From Sinohyriopsis cumingii (Eukaryota > Mollusca > Bivalvia > Unionida > Unionidae), in assembly GCA_028554795.2 (NCBI GenBank), contig CM068824.1, positions 164,793,946 through 164,857,945 of the forward strand: DNA of 64,000 bases. Reading direction: 5' to 3'. The notes under the pieces were generated by a model. It saw only the letters and a program-made list of their open reading frames with translations, was not told the origin of the DNA and searched no databases. Of the stretch, positions 1 to 10,135 are shown one piece after another. The number at the start of each line of letters is the position of its first letter. The stretch's first letter is position 1. The translations under genes were made by a program, and so were the position numbers.

Positions 1-2490
1 TGTTGTAGTGAAATGCATTCATCAAGGCATCAGTAGCTAGGCCTAGTGTTTATATCAATTACGTTGACAAACAAACTCTTGTCCATTCACAAGCATTATG
101 TTTTGACAGCTGATTGACCATTAACCCTTTTCCGAGTAAGGCAGCAACTACCAATTTCCTGCATGCTATCCTTTGATGATAAAACATACAAACTTGTGTT
201 TTAAGATCAGAATCAGTGATCTGGATATATATATTAACTGCCTTTTATACAATATTTCGTCATAAAATTAGTCTGAAACTGTAAGTGAACCAGTAGGCCT
301 AACGGGAAATAATGGCAGACTTCACTAAGTCTGGGATGTACCAGTTTATTAGACTGTCTGTTTTCTTCAATCATGAGGCAAATATATTCAGAAAAAATAT
401 ACACATCATTGAAACCAAAGCCTTTGTATTATGTTTTTTTAAAGATTTAACTTTAAAATGCAAATTATTTAGGTCAGAAACGTATGGGACAATGCTATGT
501 TGTGGAATTCGCAAGATGTGCTCTAAGGTCTAAGCTGTTTTCTGACTTGACACGTATTTGCGAAAATACGTGAAAAAACAGCAAATCAGATACTATTGCC
601 TAAAATTACTACAAGTACGTATACAAATAAATAAACTATAAATTTGCAATCCTGTCAGTGGACTATTGTAATGAAGCTATATTATAGTGAGTGATTACAT
701 TACGAAAACCTCTCCATCTAAAAATAGATGCACTCACATCTGTGTTGATTCTGTAGGAATGAAGGGACTGCAACTTTTGATGGTGGGACTCCTATTTTTA
801 CCAAAATGGGAGTCCTGGACTCCTAGTTTTAAAATCATAGTGAGACCTCTGCCCACTTATATTTATATTTACTATAACCAGGCAATAACATCGAGGGTGG
901 TCAACCTCTAGATAATGAGAACCAAATCAAGCGGACACCTTGAAAGAAGGTACAATCCGCCAACCCACAAACCTCTTGAAAGAAGAGGGGACTTTGTGTA
1001 AGGTTTCTACAAGGTGGACAGTGGGTCGCTTACAGTTTACTAGACTATAAATTAAATTACATGGATTGATTCCTGATTATCTAAAATGTGAATTTAAATC
1101 TGTTGAAAATGTACATACAGTATGTATGTATGTAGATCCATCTCAAACAACAAGTGGTATTTACCTAAACCAAATTCAGAATTTTATAAGAGTTCTCAAT
1201 TTCTGAAGCCAAACTATGGAATTCCAAACCACTTCATAAAAAGTCAGCTGACACGCCAAGCCGTTAAAAAGATTATTAGTCAACATCTACAAAAACAATC
1301 ATTTGTATGACTTTGTTTAATTCAGTACAACTACACATTATATATATATATAGACAGAGACAGAGACAGAGACAGAGAAAGAGAGATACTAGGGCTGTAC
1401 CGAATAGTGGTTTTAACTATTTGGCTGAATAGAGACCCATAACTATTCAGCGGAATATGAATAGTGACTGAAGGCTGCAAAATAAAATAATTTTTTCAGC
1501 AGGCAGATATTTTTGTCACTGATCACTGAAATACAACTTGTTTGCATTCCACTGGTTTAATGACATATAATGCAACCGTTGATTTCATGCATTCAGGAAT
1601 TAAGTTTCCAGCTGTCAATAAATGTTTGGGGACTTTTGACCCATTCATTATGATGTGGTGTTGCACTTGAAGCATTGCTACTATCAATACATGTAGTTGA
1701 TGCTAGACTCCCAGGTATAACATCAGGTTCGGTGACTGTGTTGTCTGATGAATTTGCACCAAACCCAAATGCTGTTAATTTTGTTAACTTACTCTTACCC
1801 ATGATAAAGTTGCACTGTTGACAGCATATAATTCTGATTGAGATTTTTTCCATTCGCTTTGTATTTATACACAGCAACTGGTACTTCAAAAAGGTAATCA
1901 GTTTTCTCTTAAGTTTCAGAAAAACTATTTTATTCAAACATTGTAAAACACAACAGAAGGATTAGAAGGCGGAGAACAACTTGTTGGTCTGTCAAATGAA
2001 TGAACCAACCTGTTTCTGACAAACCATGGATAATTATTGTTTTTATACATCGTCTTCCTCTCCTCCCCCCCCCACAAAAAACAGATACAAAAAAGAACAA
2101 AGCAGACCATTAAAACGTGATAACTGGGTCAATATTTTTACAATAATGTAAACACTGTAACCACAGTTCTCCTTCCCCTCCTTCTAATTATACAGTACAC
2201 CACTACTCTGTATCAATGAGTGTACTCCTCACCTGTCAGAATCCATTATCTTTAATAAAAGATTCCTAACGCGGAAAACAAAAGCAATTTCATTAAGTAA
2301 CAGAACATACCTTGGAATACAGCAAGGCTGGGATTTTTCTGACTCCCATGAAGCAAACAGTTTCATGGAAACAACTTTTTGTCCAGGGCCCCCAACTGGG
2401 GCTTTGGACTTTTCCGCCATATTGTTATTAAAAGTCTGCACATGCGCGGTAATAAAAGTGAATACCATATATTTCACTATCATTATCGTG
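1..2490. other. Non-coding AT-rich flank
   Basis: I see no convincing gene here. The open frames are short, low in complexity and match nothing I recognise. The stretch holds AT-rich sequence, a short TA run followed by a GACAGA-type microsatellite near 1,340, and a C-rich/A-rich tract near 2,065. It is most likely host intergenic or intronic DNA. Confidence 0.5.
1339..1386. repeat. Microsatellite (TA)n plus (GACAGA)n
   Basis: A short TATATATA run is followed directly by four to five GACAGA-type hexamers that decay into GA repeats. This is simple sequence with no coding content. Confidence 0.85.
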
Positions 2491-2492
2491 CG

Positions 2493-3200
2493 GATGCTTA
2501 CCTCATATGGGGGCGCTCTACAGATATTATGAACTTCAGAGATGGTGGGTGTAAGGTGAAGTTGTTTACATTTGCAAGATGCACAATAGAGAGAGAGAGA
2601 TGGTATACCTCTGAATTACTTTCATGTACTATTGCTGAATTTTTTATAGATATTGTATTTGTGGAAATTGTACATGATCTAAGAACACCGATAACTAAAA
2701 TGACTGCTCCCTTGTGCAAAAAAAAATGTAATCAGCCAGAATAAGTCTAAAAGTACACTCTCTTTAGCAGTTTTTAAAATAAGGAAAATGAATTTTGCCA
2801 GACTAGACAAGACCAGCTTCTGAAAGTGCAATGAATGAATTACCAAATATTGCAAATATGTATATAAAAAAATAACAGACTCTTTTTTTATCCTTTATTT
2901 TACGATTTACCTCTGAAGTTCAGGAAGTGACAAAGACCAAGCGGAGCTAGCAGTTTTTTTTTAAAGATGTTCATCTGAAGTAAGGCCAAGCTGTTTACTC
3001 TATAACCCATATTACACCCACTAATCATACACCAAAATAAAAGGAATTAAAGGTTCTTTGAACAATGCCTAAGATATATGTCTTTTTACAATAGTCAGTA
3101 TAATCAGTGAGGAAATCCAGGGACATTCTTTTTCTTTAAAATTGTAACTACACAAAATACGAAGTTATAGAGCGCCACATACGATGCGGTCGGTAAGCAT
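2493..3200. repeat. Candidate MITE-like element with inverted ends
   Basis: The stretch 2,493-2,520 (ATGCTTACC ... GGGGGCGCTCTA) recurs in inverted form at 3,167-3,200, with a few extra bases in the second copy. The interior (about 650 bp) has no convincing ORF. The layout fits a small non-autonomous DNA transposon, but I could not define a target-site duplication, so it stays a candidate. Confidence 0.4.
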
Positions 3201-3427
3201 TAGTTCGAGTTTCCTCTGACTCTTGCCATCCCATTTTTTGATAGTCCATTCCCTAACGAAAAGTTGGAATTTTGGTGTCGGCATGGGGTAGCGTTCAAGT
3301 TTGCTGGGCCGGCTAGTAAGCGGCTACCCCAACTTTTCGATAGGGAATGCGCTCTGACCCTACACCCCAACATAAATGTCCAAATATCAAAAATGGGGTG
3401 GCATGGGTTAGAGGAAACTCGGACTAA
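3200..3427. mobile_element. Hairpin MITE with 7-bp target-site duplication
   Basis: The element is close to palindromic. It starts TTAGTTCGAGTTTCCTCT and ends with the near-exact inverse (AGAGGAAACTCGGACTAA). The arms also share the inner blocks CCCATTTTTTGATA and ATTCCCTAWCGAAAAGTTGG. It is flanked on both sides by GTAAGCA (3,193-3,199 and 3,428-3,434), a good target-site duplication. A 7-8 bp duplication would suit an hAT-like family, but the family is inference. Confidence 0.75.
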
Positions 3428-3439
3428 GTAAGCATGTGC

Positions 3440-4150
3440 CATGCAGAATGAATACTTTTGTCAAGTAGGCAGTGATTTGGGCATTTATTCACTGTCACGA
3501 GAGTGATAAACTATTTTTATTTATTTATTTATTATTTAGATGAACACGTGTATCAGTGGATACACACCTTGATCAAGCGTTCAGCATACAGAACTATGGT
3601 CTTTTGCCACATCAAAACACGCTCAAGCATTAAAAAACTGAAAATTGTTTGTAAAAATATTACACCATATAGGCTAATCTCTATTCAATAGCATATTCGG
3701 TGCATTGTTTATTTAACGGTGTTTTAACAATGATTTCGCTTGTTTTGTTTTGTCGTTTTTCAGATTACTAAACGCCAATTGATTTCCTGTCAAGTTTTAG
3801 ATAACATGAAATCCATTTTTTGTTAAAAAGAAACTACCAATAAAGTCTACTGCTTCATAATGACTAATGAAAATATTAAGACTATAATTTATGTTAACAT
3901 AAATTCCAATTTGCTACACTTATATAAAAATGTTGGATTTTATTTTCTCATCAGTTCGATTCTTTGATAGTAAAAAATTACCTGCATTTTTAGCATCAAA
4001 CATTAGTGAGATTTCTTAATATGCGATAGACTTGCAGCAATTTTGTAAAAGATAGAAACTCCAAAAATATCATCACGTATCTCTTCAAGTTTTAGAACCG
4101 TACCAGATTATTTTGGGGTTAAGTTGAAGCTCTTCATAATAGTATTTAAA
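3440..4150. other. AT-rich stretch without genes
   Basis: The sequence is AT-rich with many stops in all frames. The only open frames are short and unremarkable. I see no RNA gene or repeat structure I can name. Confidence 0.5.
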
Positions 4151-4262
4151 AAAGATGTTTTTATTATAACGTCTGACTAAAGTTAATGTGGTATTTTTAT
4201 TAAAACGTCTGACTGAAGTTAATATGGCATTTTTATTATAACGTCTGGCTAATATGGAATTG
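4150..4262. repeat. Short tandem repeat, three decayed units
   Basis: Three imperfect copies of a unit of about 45 bp, built on TTTTTATTATAACGTCTGACTAAAGTTAATRTGG, lie in tandem just outside the left end of the Polinton copy. The last copy is truncated. No function is evident. Confidence 0.65.
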
Positions 4263-4860
4263 TTATGTAAATAGACATAAATTAGACCGTAAACACAGCA
4301 CAACCTGAAAGATCTGAGACTATTCATAAAATCATGCATGAAGTCGCGTTTCATTTTATCAAAGATACATTGGTTACCGAGGGTGTCTTAAAACTTAATA
4401 AACTATTAGTGCATTCAGCTTTAAAGGGGTGTAAATTAGACTTGAAAATACAGTAAACAATGTACATTAATAGTTAATGGGGGCTAAATAGGGACAATAG
4501 GACTTACCATTAAAAACATGGCCCCGGCCCTATAGGGACAATGGGAATTTCAAATGGCGGGTCTGTTTAGGGACAGTTGGAATTTAACATAGGAACTGAA
4601 CATGGGAACTGAACATAGGGGCAATATAGGGACAAGAGGAAGTTAACGTAGGGCTTGTCTAGCGACAAGGGAAATTGAACATAGGAATGGAACAGGATGG
4701 GTCTGTTTAGCGACAAGGTAAATTGAACATGGGAATGGAATAGGATGGGTCAGTCTAGGGAAAAGGGTTGTGTAGGGACAAACACAACATAGACATATAC
4801 AAATAAACAAAGAACTATTCAATATAAAGACAAATTTTTTTGTTGCAAATTGAGTAGACA

Positions 4861-4896
4861 TCTTTTCGAGACAAATAATTGGGCCTGTACAGGACC
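4861..4896 (-). promoter_or_regulatory. Histone-type 3' stem-loop (one mismatch) with purine-rich downstream element, left end
   Basis: On the minus strand, 27 nt after the stop of the 63-aa ORF, lies AAA-GGTCCT-GTAC-AGGCCC (4,881-4,896), followed at a typical distance by CTCGAAAAGA (4,861-4,871). This matches the layout of metazoan replication-dependent histone mRNA ends: six-base stem, four-base loop, then a U7 snRNA-type purine element. One stem pair is mismatched here. The right end carries the perfect version. Confidence 0.6.
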
Positions 4897-4922
4897 TTTG
4901 GGATTTTGTTAACACCAAGGAG

Positions 4923-5114
4923 TTAACATAGGGAATATCGCTCAGGTCTTCTCTTCCTCAAACTTCTGATGACATCCGGACCGTAATTTAAGACTAGCTT
5001 CAGACAGCCTTGCCTCTCCGCATAGATCCTTCGTTTCCAAATAGTCGTATATGTGATCTTCGTGATAGCCAATGATGATCTAACATACATGGGATAGTCG
5101 GGGTTGAATATCAT
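4923..5114 (-). CDS. Terminal-region small basic protein, left copy (63 aa)
   Basis: This 63-aa ORF starts at the ATG at 5,114; a longer reading from a GTG at 5,150 is possible but is not matched by the right copy. It is rich in Arg and Lys, with the central block RRIYAERQGCLK and a C-terminal SLRKRR ... LC. Roughly half its residues match the ORF at 25,297-25,491 at the opposite end. The two differ in length by one codon only, so the reading frame has been kept while the DNA diverged. It ends just before a histone-type stem-loop. I do not recognise the family. A local likeness to histone H4 (IYxExxGxLKxxL) or H2A (YAERxG) exists but is weak. The function is unknown; a short DNA- or RNA-binding protein is possible. 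Confidence 0.5.
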   Translation of the reverse strand: MIFNPDYPMYVRSSLAITKITYTTIWKRRIYAERQGCLKLVLNYGPDVIRSLRKRRPERYSLC

Positions 5115-5239
5115 CGACGATATGAGGGTAGACGAGTCTACTGTTGACACCTCTTAGTCTCATCCCAACACATTTAATTGGTTAAGACTTAGAAGTGACA
5201 CCCTGGTTTTCTAATGATGTTTTGTGCTTTGTGTATCCC

Positions 5240-7734
5240 TGTTCACCCATAAGGTGTTATGAGTGTAAATGGGTCTCGTCGTTGACTACCTTAGGTTGGG
5301 GTTGGGTGCTCCCAGTATTATCTTTAATTATTACAGAAGACCCACCCTGGCTCGTTTTTGTTAGAAATTGAAGTAGTGATAGAGATGCAAAGCTCCTAGC
5401 CCCCAGTCAGCGATGCCGACAGTTAAATTACTGAATACACAAAAGGTGAAATTCAAATAAACAACAAATTTAATGCCATTCAATTACAGATAATCCTTCC
5501 TCAAATGAAATTCAATATTCAAAACCTTATCACGCGTCTTTCACTCGACCAAGTGACGGCCTATTTCATCATCTGACTTAGTGTGATAGATTTTCCTCCT
5601 GTCCTGTGTTTCTATTCATCTCTTGATCTGTAGTATTTCTTGACTGGTATCCAGTACCCCTTCAGTCCAACACCCACGTCCTTCATCCTTCCACTTCCGT
5701 TCTCTCCTTCTCTTGTTTCCCAGAGACTCGGGACCAACTGTACCAGGGTATTTCCCTTCTCTGTCTCCTACAGCTCATCCTGTCCCTAAAAGCTTCCTTT
5801 CCGAAGCTCCTTTGTAATTCCCAGAATAACAATGATTCCCGCCAATTTCGAATGACGTCGGAGTAGCTTAGAACTTCCTTATGTAATTCCCGCAAGATGG
5901 TTTAGCGACTACTGACGTTTAGTTTCAAGACACTAGATTTAAACTTGCGATTCCAATGGTGGCCACGCCTTGCTCAGTTCCGAGTGGATGTCGATTCACC
6001 CATGGTCTACATAATTAGCAGACCTTGCCCCCTTCCCCGGCAGTCTGTCAAGGGTGGATTTACGACCCCCACTTGCTTTCCTTTGAGCCAACACCGGCAA
6101 TTCCTGCCACTTACATGTGAATCGCATTCAGCAGAATAAGGCGCCAGTAACAAGTTCCTATGGCCATGTTATATACAACTTGCTTCCTCTCCGTCTTTTT
6201 GATGTCGCCTTACACTCGCAACATTTATGGCGCGAATAATTAGCCTCAGGGTCTAGCATATACATGTTGCAATCTGGCTATTGTTCCTTACTTATAACGT
6301 GACAATGAGTTTGTTTGTCTCCAAGAAGAATAAAGATAAAAATTTAGTCATTGTTAGTCCAAGTTTTGTTCATCATGTGATAGAGTTTAAATTATCCTAT
6401 TAAAGTTTGGTCGGTTGTACTCCCTTCCCTATACCTGGGCTGGCATTGGGCCTGGTTTCTATCCTTCCTTACTTGGAACCTATGGGAGTACTATCCACCC
6501 TGTGGACTATTTAAGTCCCAGGGTAGTTTTCCTTCCCTTTCCCCTGTTGTTTTAATATTGAGTAGTGACTCTGACAGAGTCGTTTTAGTCCAATGTGACG
6601 TGTGCTTATGTGTTCTGTTGTATTGTGTCCCCTTTTTCGTGTAAGGATGGCTCTATCTAGGTAAAATCTTCTATGGGTTTTTTTCGTTATCTAATCCTGT
6701 CTGTGTATAATTTTGAATCGTATCTAAAAATATACGTGTTAAAAATAATAAAATGTATATGCATAGTATCTTTGTACCATGAGTGTATGAGTTGCATTTT
6801 GTTATTTGTTATCTAGTTTTTCTATATGCCATGGCATATTGTTGTCCAGTTATTTTTGTATTGTTGCACCTTAGTCAATCAATCAATCAATTAAAGGATT
6901 TAAGTCGCCTACGCAACTAGTGCTTTCGCGACTGGTTAAATCTCGAAAGTCGAGATTTTCAGTTGATCGGGACTGTAGGAATGGAGCCACTAAAGTCCCG
7001 CTTTTATGTGCGAATGTCGCACTTTTTAATTCATGAACATGTCCGGCCGAGGAAAGGAGACAAGGGGCCCGCGGGACTCAAGTCCAGTTGTACTAGTGGA
7101 CAGAAATCTATTCCAATGGTGTGTAAGTCACTCGTGTAATTTTCTTAATCCTTTGAGTTGTGCAATTTCATTACTATTTTTAATTAAAGTTGGAATTTGG
7201 TGTACATGGTGTACTTTTGATTTTCCGAAATGTTGACAATCAGCTGGGTGTCAGGCACCCTATACATGTTTGGGTCACGCTGTGCTTACGTTCGGTTTTC
7301 ATTTTGTTGGTGGTATACAAAGGATCGAGTTAGGGTTGTGGGTATAGAGCTTGCATCGAAAGAGGTCTTCAATAGCCGAAGGAAGAACCTCAGATAAACT
7401 GGCAATTTGAAAGTCGATGTCCGTTTTCTTCTTTACTCCTTCTTCATTCTGTGATACCCTCTTTCTTTCTTCTTCGTGCTGTTGTAGTGTTTTGCTGTTT
7501 TGCTAGAGTTTGCTGTGCTGTTTCGACTCGATTTCCATTGCCTTAGATCTTGATTTTGCGACTGGTCTTTTATCGCCACGATTCTTTGTTTAATAACTAT
7601 ATTGAATTTAGAAGGTATATTGTGCCCCTTTTTGTTGTATAAATTAGTATGTTTGGTCTGAGTATAAGTGTTGGATTTACATGTCGTGTTAATAATTGGG
7701 GACTGTGTTGTTGTTGTTGTTTATTTAGTTACGC

Positions 7735-7767
<33 letters not shown>

Positions 7768-8290
7768 CCTTTTGACTTGGCTTAGGTCACCTTATAGTCT
7801 TAAGATGGTTGGGGCCTAATAATGTTTTGTGTTTATTTCTATCTTACCACTCTTGTTGTCCTGTGTATCTGGGCCTGATGGCGGGGGTTTGCTACCTTTA
7901 CAATATGTATACATATTTATGAGAATATATGTGTTGTTTTTCTCAGACCATGATGGTTAGTATTGTGTTAGCTGCATGCCTACATGAGGAGGAAAAAAAT
8001 AAAAAAATATTTTTAAAAAACCCACATACAGCAACAACCATGGGCGTGCGCTTCAGCTAGCAATCTTACCTTACTTTAGCCCTTCTATTAATTGTTATTA
8101 TAATTATAATAACTACTCTCCCCACACCTCAAACAGCCAAAAACATGATCTTAATCTACTATCCACATAAACGTTCGTGAGCACTTACAAACACACAATC
8201 CTATACACAAACACATACACTCACATCACAAAAGAGTCAGTGTTTATATTCACACTACTCTACATACAAACATTGGCAAATCGATTGTTA
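5240..8290. other. Three-kilobase gene-poor stretch inside copy A
   Basis: The stretch lies between the left terminal region and the poly-Q gene. Open frames are short (61-70 codons) and I recognise none. It includes a (TG)n microsatellite at 7,737-7,766, a TCAATCAATCAATCAA tract near 6,878, and a short ORF at 7,033-7,236 beginning MSGRGK-like by chance. Since Polintons are usually gene-dense, this block is probably one or more later insertions or decayed genes. Confidence 0.5.
7737..7766. repeat. (TG)n microsatellite
   Basis: About 15 uninterrupted TG dinucleotides inside the gene-poor part of copy A. Confidence 0.95.
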
Positions 8291-8328
8291 TTTCTTTTCT
8301 AGAGTATTGGGTAGCCCTGAAAAGGGCT
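8291..8328 (-). promoter_or_regulatory. Histone-type 3' stem-loop plus purine-rich downstream element
   Basis: On the minus strand, about 27 nt beyond the stop of the poly-Q gene, the sequence reads AAACAGCCCTTTTCAGGGCT followed by ACCCA (stem-loop at 8,313-8,328). It has a perfect six-base stem and a TTTC loop. Twelve bases further lies AGAAAAGAAA (8,291-8,300). This is the canonical order of a replication-dependent histone 3' end: stem-loop, ACCCA cleavage region, U7-type purine element. Known family: SLBP/U7 processing in animals. That it works here is inference. Confidence 0.75.
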
Positions 8329-8354
8329 GTTTTTTTGTTTGCTATGGCAATCTT

Positions 8355-8837
8355 TTAGTTTCTAAGAATGCGACGTCCTTTGAGGATAGACTTTCTGACG
8401 ATAGGTCTGTTTCTTCTGAAAGAGAAGAAGAACTCTTTGGTGTCGATACGACAATCGACAAAGCCTCTGTCAGGTTCAGGTTGCTGCTGCTGCTGTTGTT
8501 GCTGTTGCTGATGTCTCTGAAGTCTGTACTTCCCTGTCCATTCTTCTTTCTCCCTGTTCACTTCTTCTCTGAAGAGCTCTTCTATCAGGTCTTCAGTGAC
8601 TTTTAACATTCTCACATTCTCTATCTCTTCTGGCTTCGGTATCAGACTGTGTCTGACCCTATGCAAATTCACGTAGGCTTCGTTTAGCTTAGCTAGTTTG
8701 GAGCACATCTTCGTTGGAGGATGAGTCGACAATGGATGGTTAGACTGGAAACTTCCCCGGTGCTTAAAGTCAAAGCGCGGACGTGAAGGAAAACACCCCT
8801 CTACGGTTTTCGAGCCGGAACGTTCAATGAGTTTCAT
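8355..8837 (-). CDS. Poly-Q hypothetical protein (160 aa)
   Basis: The 160-aa product starts at a clear ATG. It has a charged helical middle (around residues 60-100, rich in Glu, Leu and Arg), a run of ten Gln near residue 110 encoded by mixed CAG/CAA, and a basic C-terminus (RKSILKGRRILRN). I recognise no domain. It is the last gene of the minus-strand block, downstream of the protease. Its 3' flank carries a histone-type stem-loop rather than an evident AATAAA, which suggests non-polyadenylated, S-phase-linked expression (inference). The ten-residue Gln run is likely length-variable. The same CCTTA/GACGTCGCAT-type stretch encoding GRRIL also occurs in the unrelated ORF at 27,326-27,865. Confidence 0.6.
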   Translation of the reverse strand: MKLIERSGSKTVEGCFPSRPRFDFKHRGSFQSNHPLSTHPPTKMCSKLAKLNEAYVNLHRVRHSLIPKPEEIENVRMLKVTEDLIEELFREEVNREKEEWTGKYRLQRHQQQQQQQQQQPEPDRGFVDCRIDTKEFFFSFRRNRPIVRKSILKGRRILRN

Positions 8838-9041
8838 GAGAGGGATAGTAAGAAGTCAAAGAGCATGAATAAACATTCTTATAGCCAAACAAAAGACAAA
8901 GGCATTTTTTTTCAAAACACAACATTTTCTATTCAAAATCACTTAACACTAACCAACAACTCTAACATTTTTAACAATAATCCAACAATATAACACCAAA
9001 CATTTTTTTTCAAATCACAAACATTTTTTTTAATTAACACT

Positions 9042-9602
9042 CTACTTTAAACAGGGCTGACAACGTTGTGAATGAAATTGTGATTTCCACTGTTGGAAGT
9101 CAATAGGCCATTGATGGACACTACGTTTCCTAGCTCGAGACAAAAGATAAGCATAATGGTCACAAAACCATTGATCTACTTTCACATCGTTTCTTGAAGA
9201 AGAACGAGGATCAAAATGAGTCACTAAATGTTCTAAGGAATAGCCCAGGCTGCGATGATGCAGAAAATACACACAATATTGTCCACACACCAATGAACCT
9301 GTGCCTTGTAATTTCACATTATTGAATCGGGTGGTCTGATCATTTCTTCTCATAAAGTCAATGATATCGTCTTCCAAAGGGGGCAATCCGTACGAATCGA
9401 AATATTCCACACATCCTTCTTGAGGAAAGTAAACGGCTACCCAGTGGGTTCCTGGGAGATGACTGTCGTCCGTGTTGATCACATAAGCCTGATGGTCTTG
9501 AGGTTTGCGATGAGGGAGTTCATCTTTAGCACAGACGACAGGATTCCAAGAAGCCGTATACGAACTGTGGTTCAAAAGGTAATAAAGTTCCCAGGTATCC
9601 AT
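9042..9602 (-). CDS. PRO: Adenain-like cysteine protease (capsid maturation)
   Basis: This 186-aa protein fits the C5/adenain peptidase family, which processes capsid precursors in adenoviruses and Polintons. Visible motifs in the family order are: LPGTHWVAVYF (catalytic His), VEYFDSYGLPP (acidic partner, Asp for the adenovirus Glu) and QGTGSLVCGQYCVYFL (oxyanion Gln seven residues before the catalytic Cys of CG). Length is close to the usual 180-210 aa. The frame is fully open with an ATG, so the enzyme could be functional. It sits downstream of the capsid genes, a common Polinton position. A substrate is not identifiable from sequence; the pX/pVI-like protein is a reasonable candidate by analogy. 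Confidence 0.92.
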   Translation of the reverse strand: MDTWELYYLLNHSSYTASWNPVVCAKDELPHRKPQDHQAYVINTDDSHLPGTHWVAVYFPQEGCVEYFDSYGLPPLEDDIIDFMRRNDQTTRFNNVKLQGTGSLVCGQYCVYFLHHRSLGYSLEHLVTHFDPRSSSRNDVKVDQWFCDHYAYLLSRARKRSVHQWPIDFQQWKSQFHSQRCQPCLK

Positions 9603-9626
9603 GTTTTGTGTGGGTTTTTTTCTTCT

Positions 9627-10130
9627 TCACAGGTAATAATAAGTCATCAATTCGATCCTGACTTTTTGCTTGAAAATGTCTGACAAATAACCGTTTCTTC
9701 GTTTCGTCTCCTCACTTTGATTCAGGAGAGCTTCGATACGATCGATCTCTTGAGTGGTTAATGGTGGACAAGAATGTTCACGCAATTCTTTATACCACTG
9801 GTGCAACACGACTTCGTCCGAGATGAGACTCCAAGCTTCGTCCAGATACTCGTCCAATTTTTCTTCTTGACTTAGCATCAGGCATTTATCGTGTTGAATT
9901 TGACTGGGATGATCGTTTTGACATCCATAGCACTCTTTCTTGATCAATTCCGTCATTTTTGCGACCAAGTGTTTGGCAAAACAGGAGACTAAATGGGCTT
10001 CTTGTTCTGGCCATCTCGACTTCATCATGACAACTTCTTCGTCTTTTTCTTGGGATTCTCCTTCCACGGTCTCCTCACATTCCATGTCCAAAGTTTCTCC
10101 ACTAGGTAAAGAGGGATAACAGTCTTCCAT
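9627..10130 (-). CDS. Conserved Polinton hypothetical with CxxC/H site (167 aa)
   Basis: The protein has an acidic N-terminus (Glu-rich, residues 10-35). A putative metal site follows: CYGCQNDHPSQIQHDKCLM (two Cys, two His and a final Cys, around residues 75-95). The C-terminal part is helical with the pattern LxxWYKEL. The combination CYGC...HPSQ...H.CLM is one I recall from Polinton and adintovirus gene sets, always of unknown function. It lies between the major capsid gene and the protease, separated by only 5 and 24 bp, so it is probably co-expressed with late structural genes. The frame is open with an ATG. Confidence 0.65.
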   Translation of the reverse strand: MEDCYPSLPSGETLDMECEETVEGESQEKDEEVVMMKSRWPEQEAHLVSCFAKHLVAKMTELIKKECYGCQNDHPSQIQHDKCLMLSQEEKLDEYLDEAWSLISDEVVLHQWYKELREHSCPPLTTQEIDRIEALLNQSEETKRRNGYLSDIFKQKVRIELMTYYYL

Positions 10131-10135
10131 AGCTT

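Larger units (their letters stand above)
4472..5240 (-). repeat. Left inverted terminal region of copy A
   Basis: The outer part (4,472-4,800) consists of short imperfect repeats with AGGGACAA, GGGAAATTGAACATRGGAATGG and GGGTCTGTTTAGCGACAAGG. These match, in inverted orientation, the repeats at 25,610-25,899. Inward come a U7-like downstream element, a degenerate histone-type stem-loop and the 63-aa ORF, mirroring the right end in the same order. Identity between arms is only moderate, far below the near-identity of young Polinton inverted repeats. Confidence 0.75.

Noticed and set aside
4466..4471. 6-bp target-site duplication for copy A
   Set aside because: ATTAAT on the left and ACTTCT on the right do not match; the true ends may lie a few bases off.
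4923..5114. Terminal ORF as a diverged histone H4 or H2A
   Set aside because: Short matches to both (IYxExxGxLK; YAERxG) but no extended alignment and no conserved histone-fold pattern that I can defend by eye.
7039..7236. ORF beginning MSGRGK, the N-terminus of histones H4 and H2A
   Set aside because: Only six residues match; the rest (ETRGPRDSSPVV...) has no histone character and no stem-loop follows.
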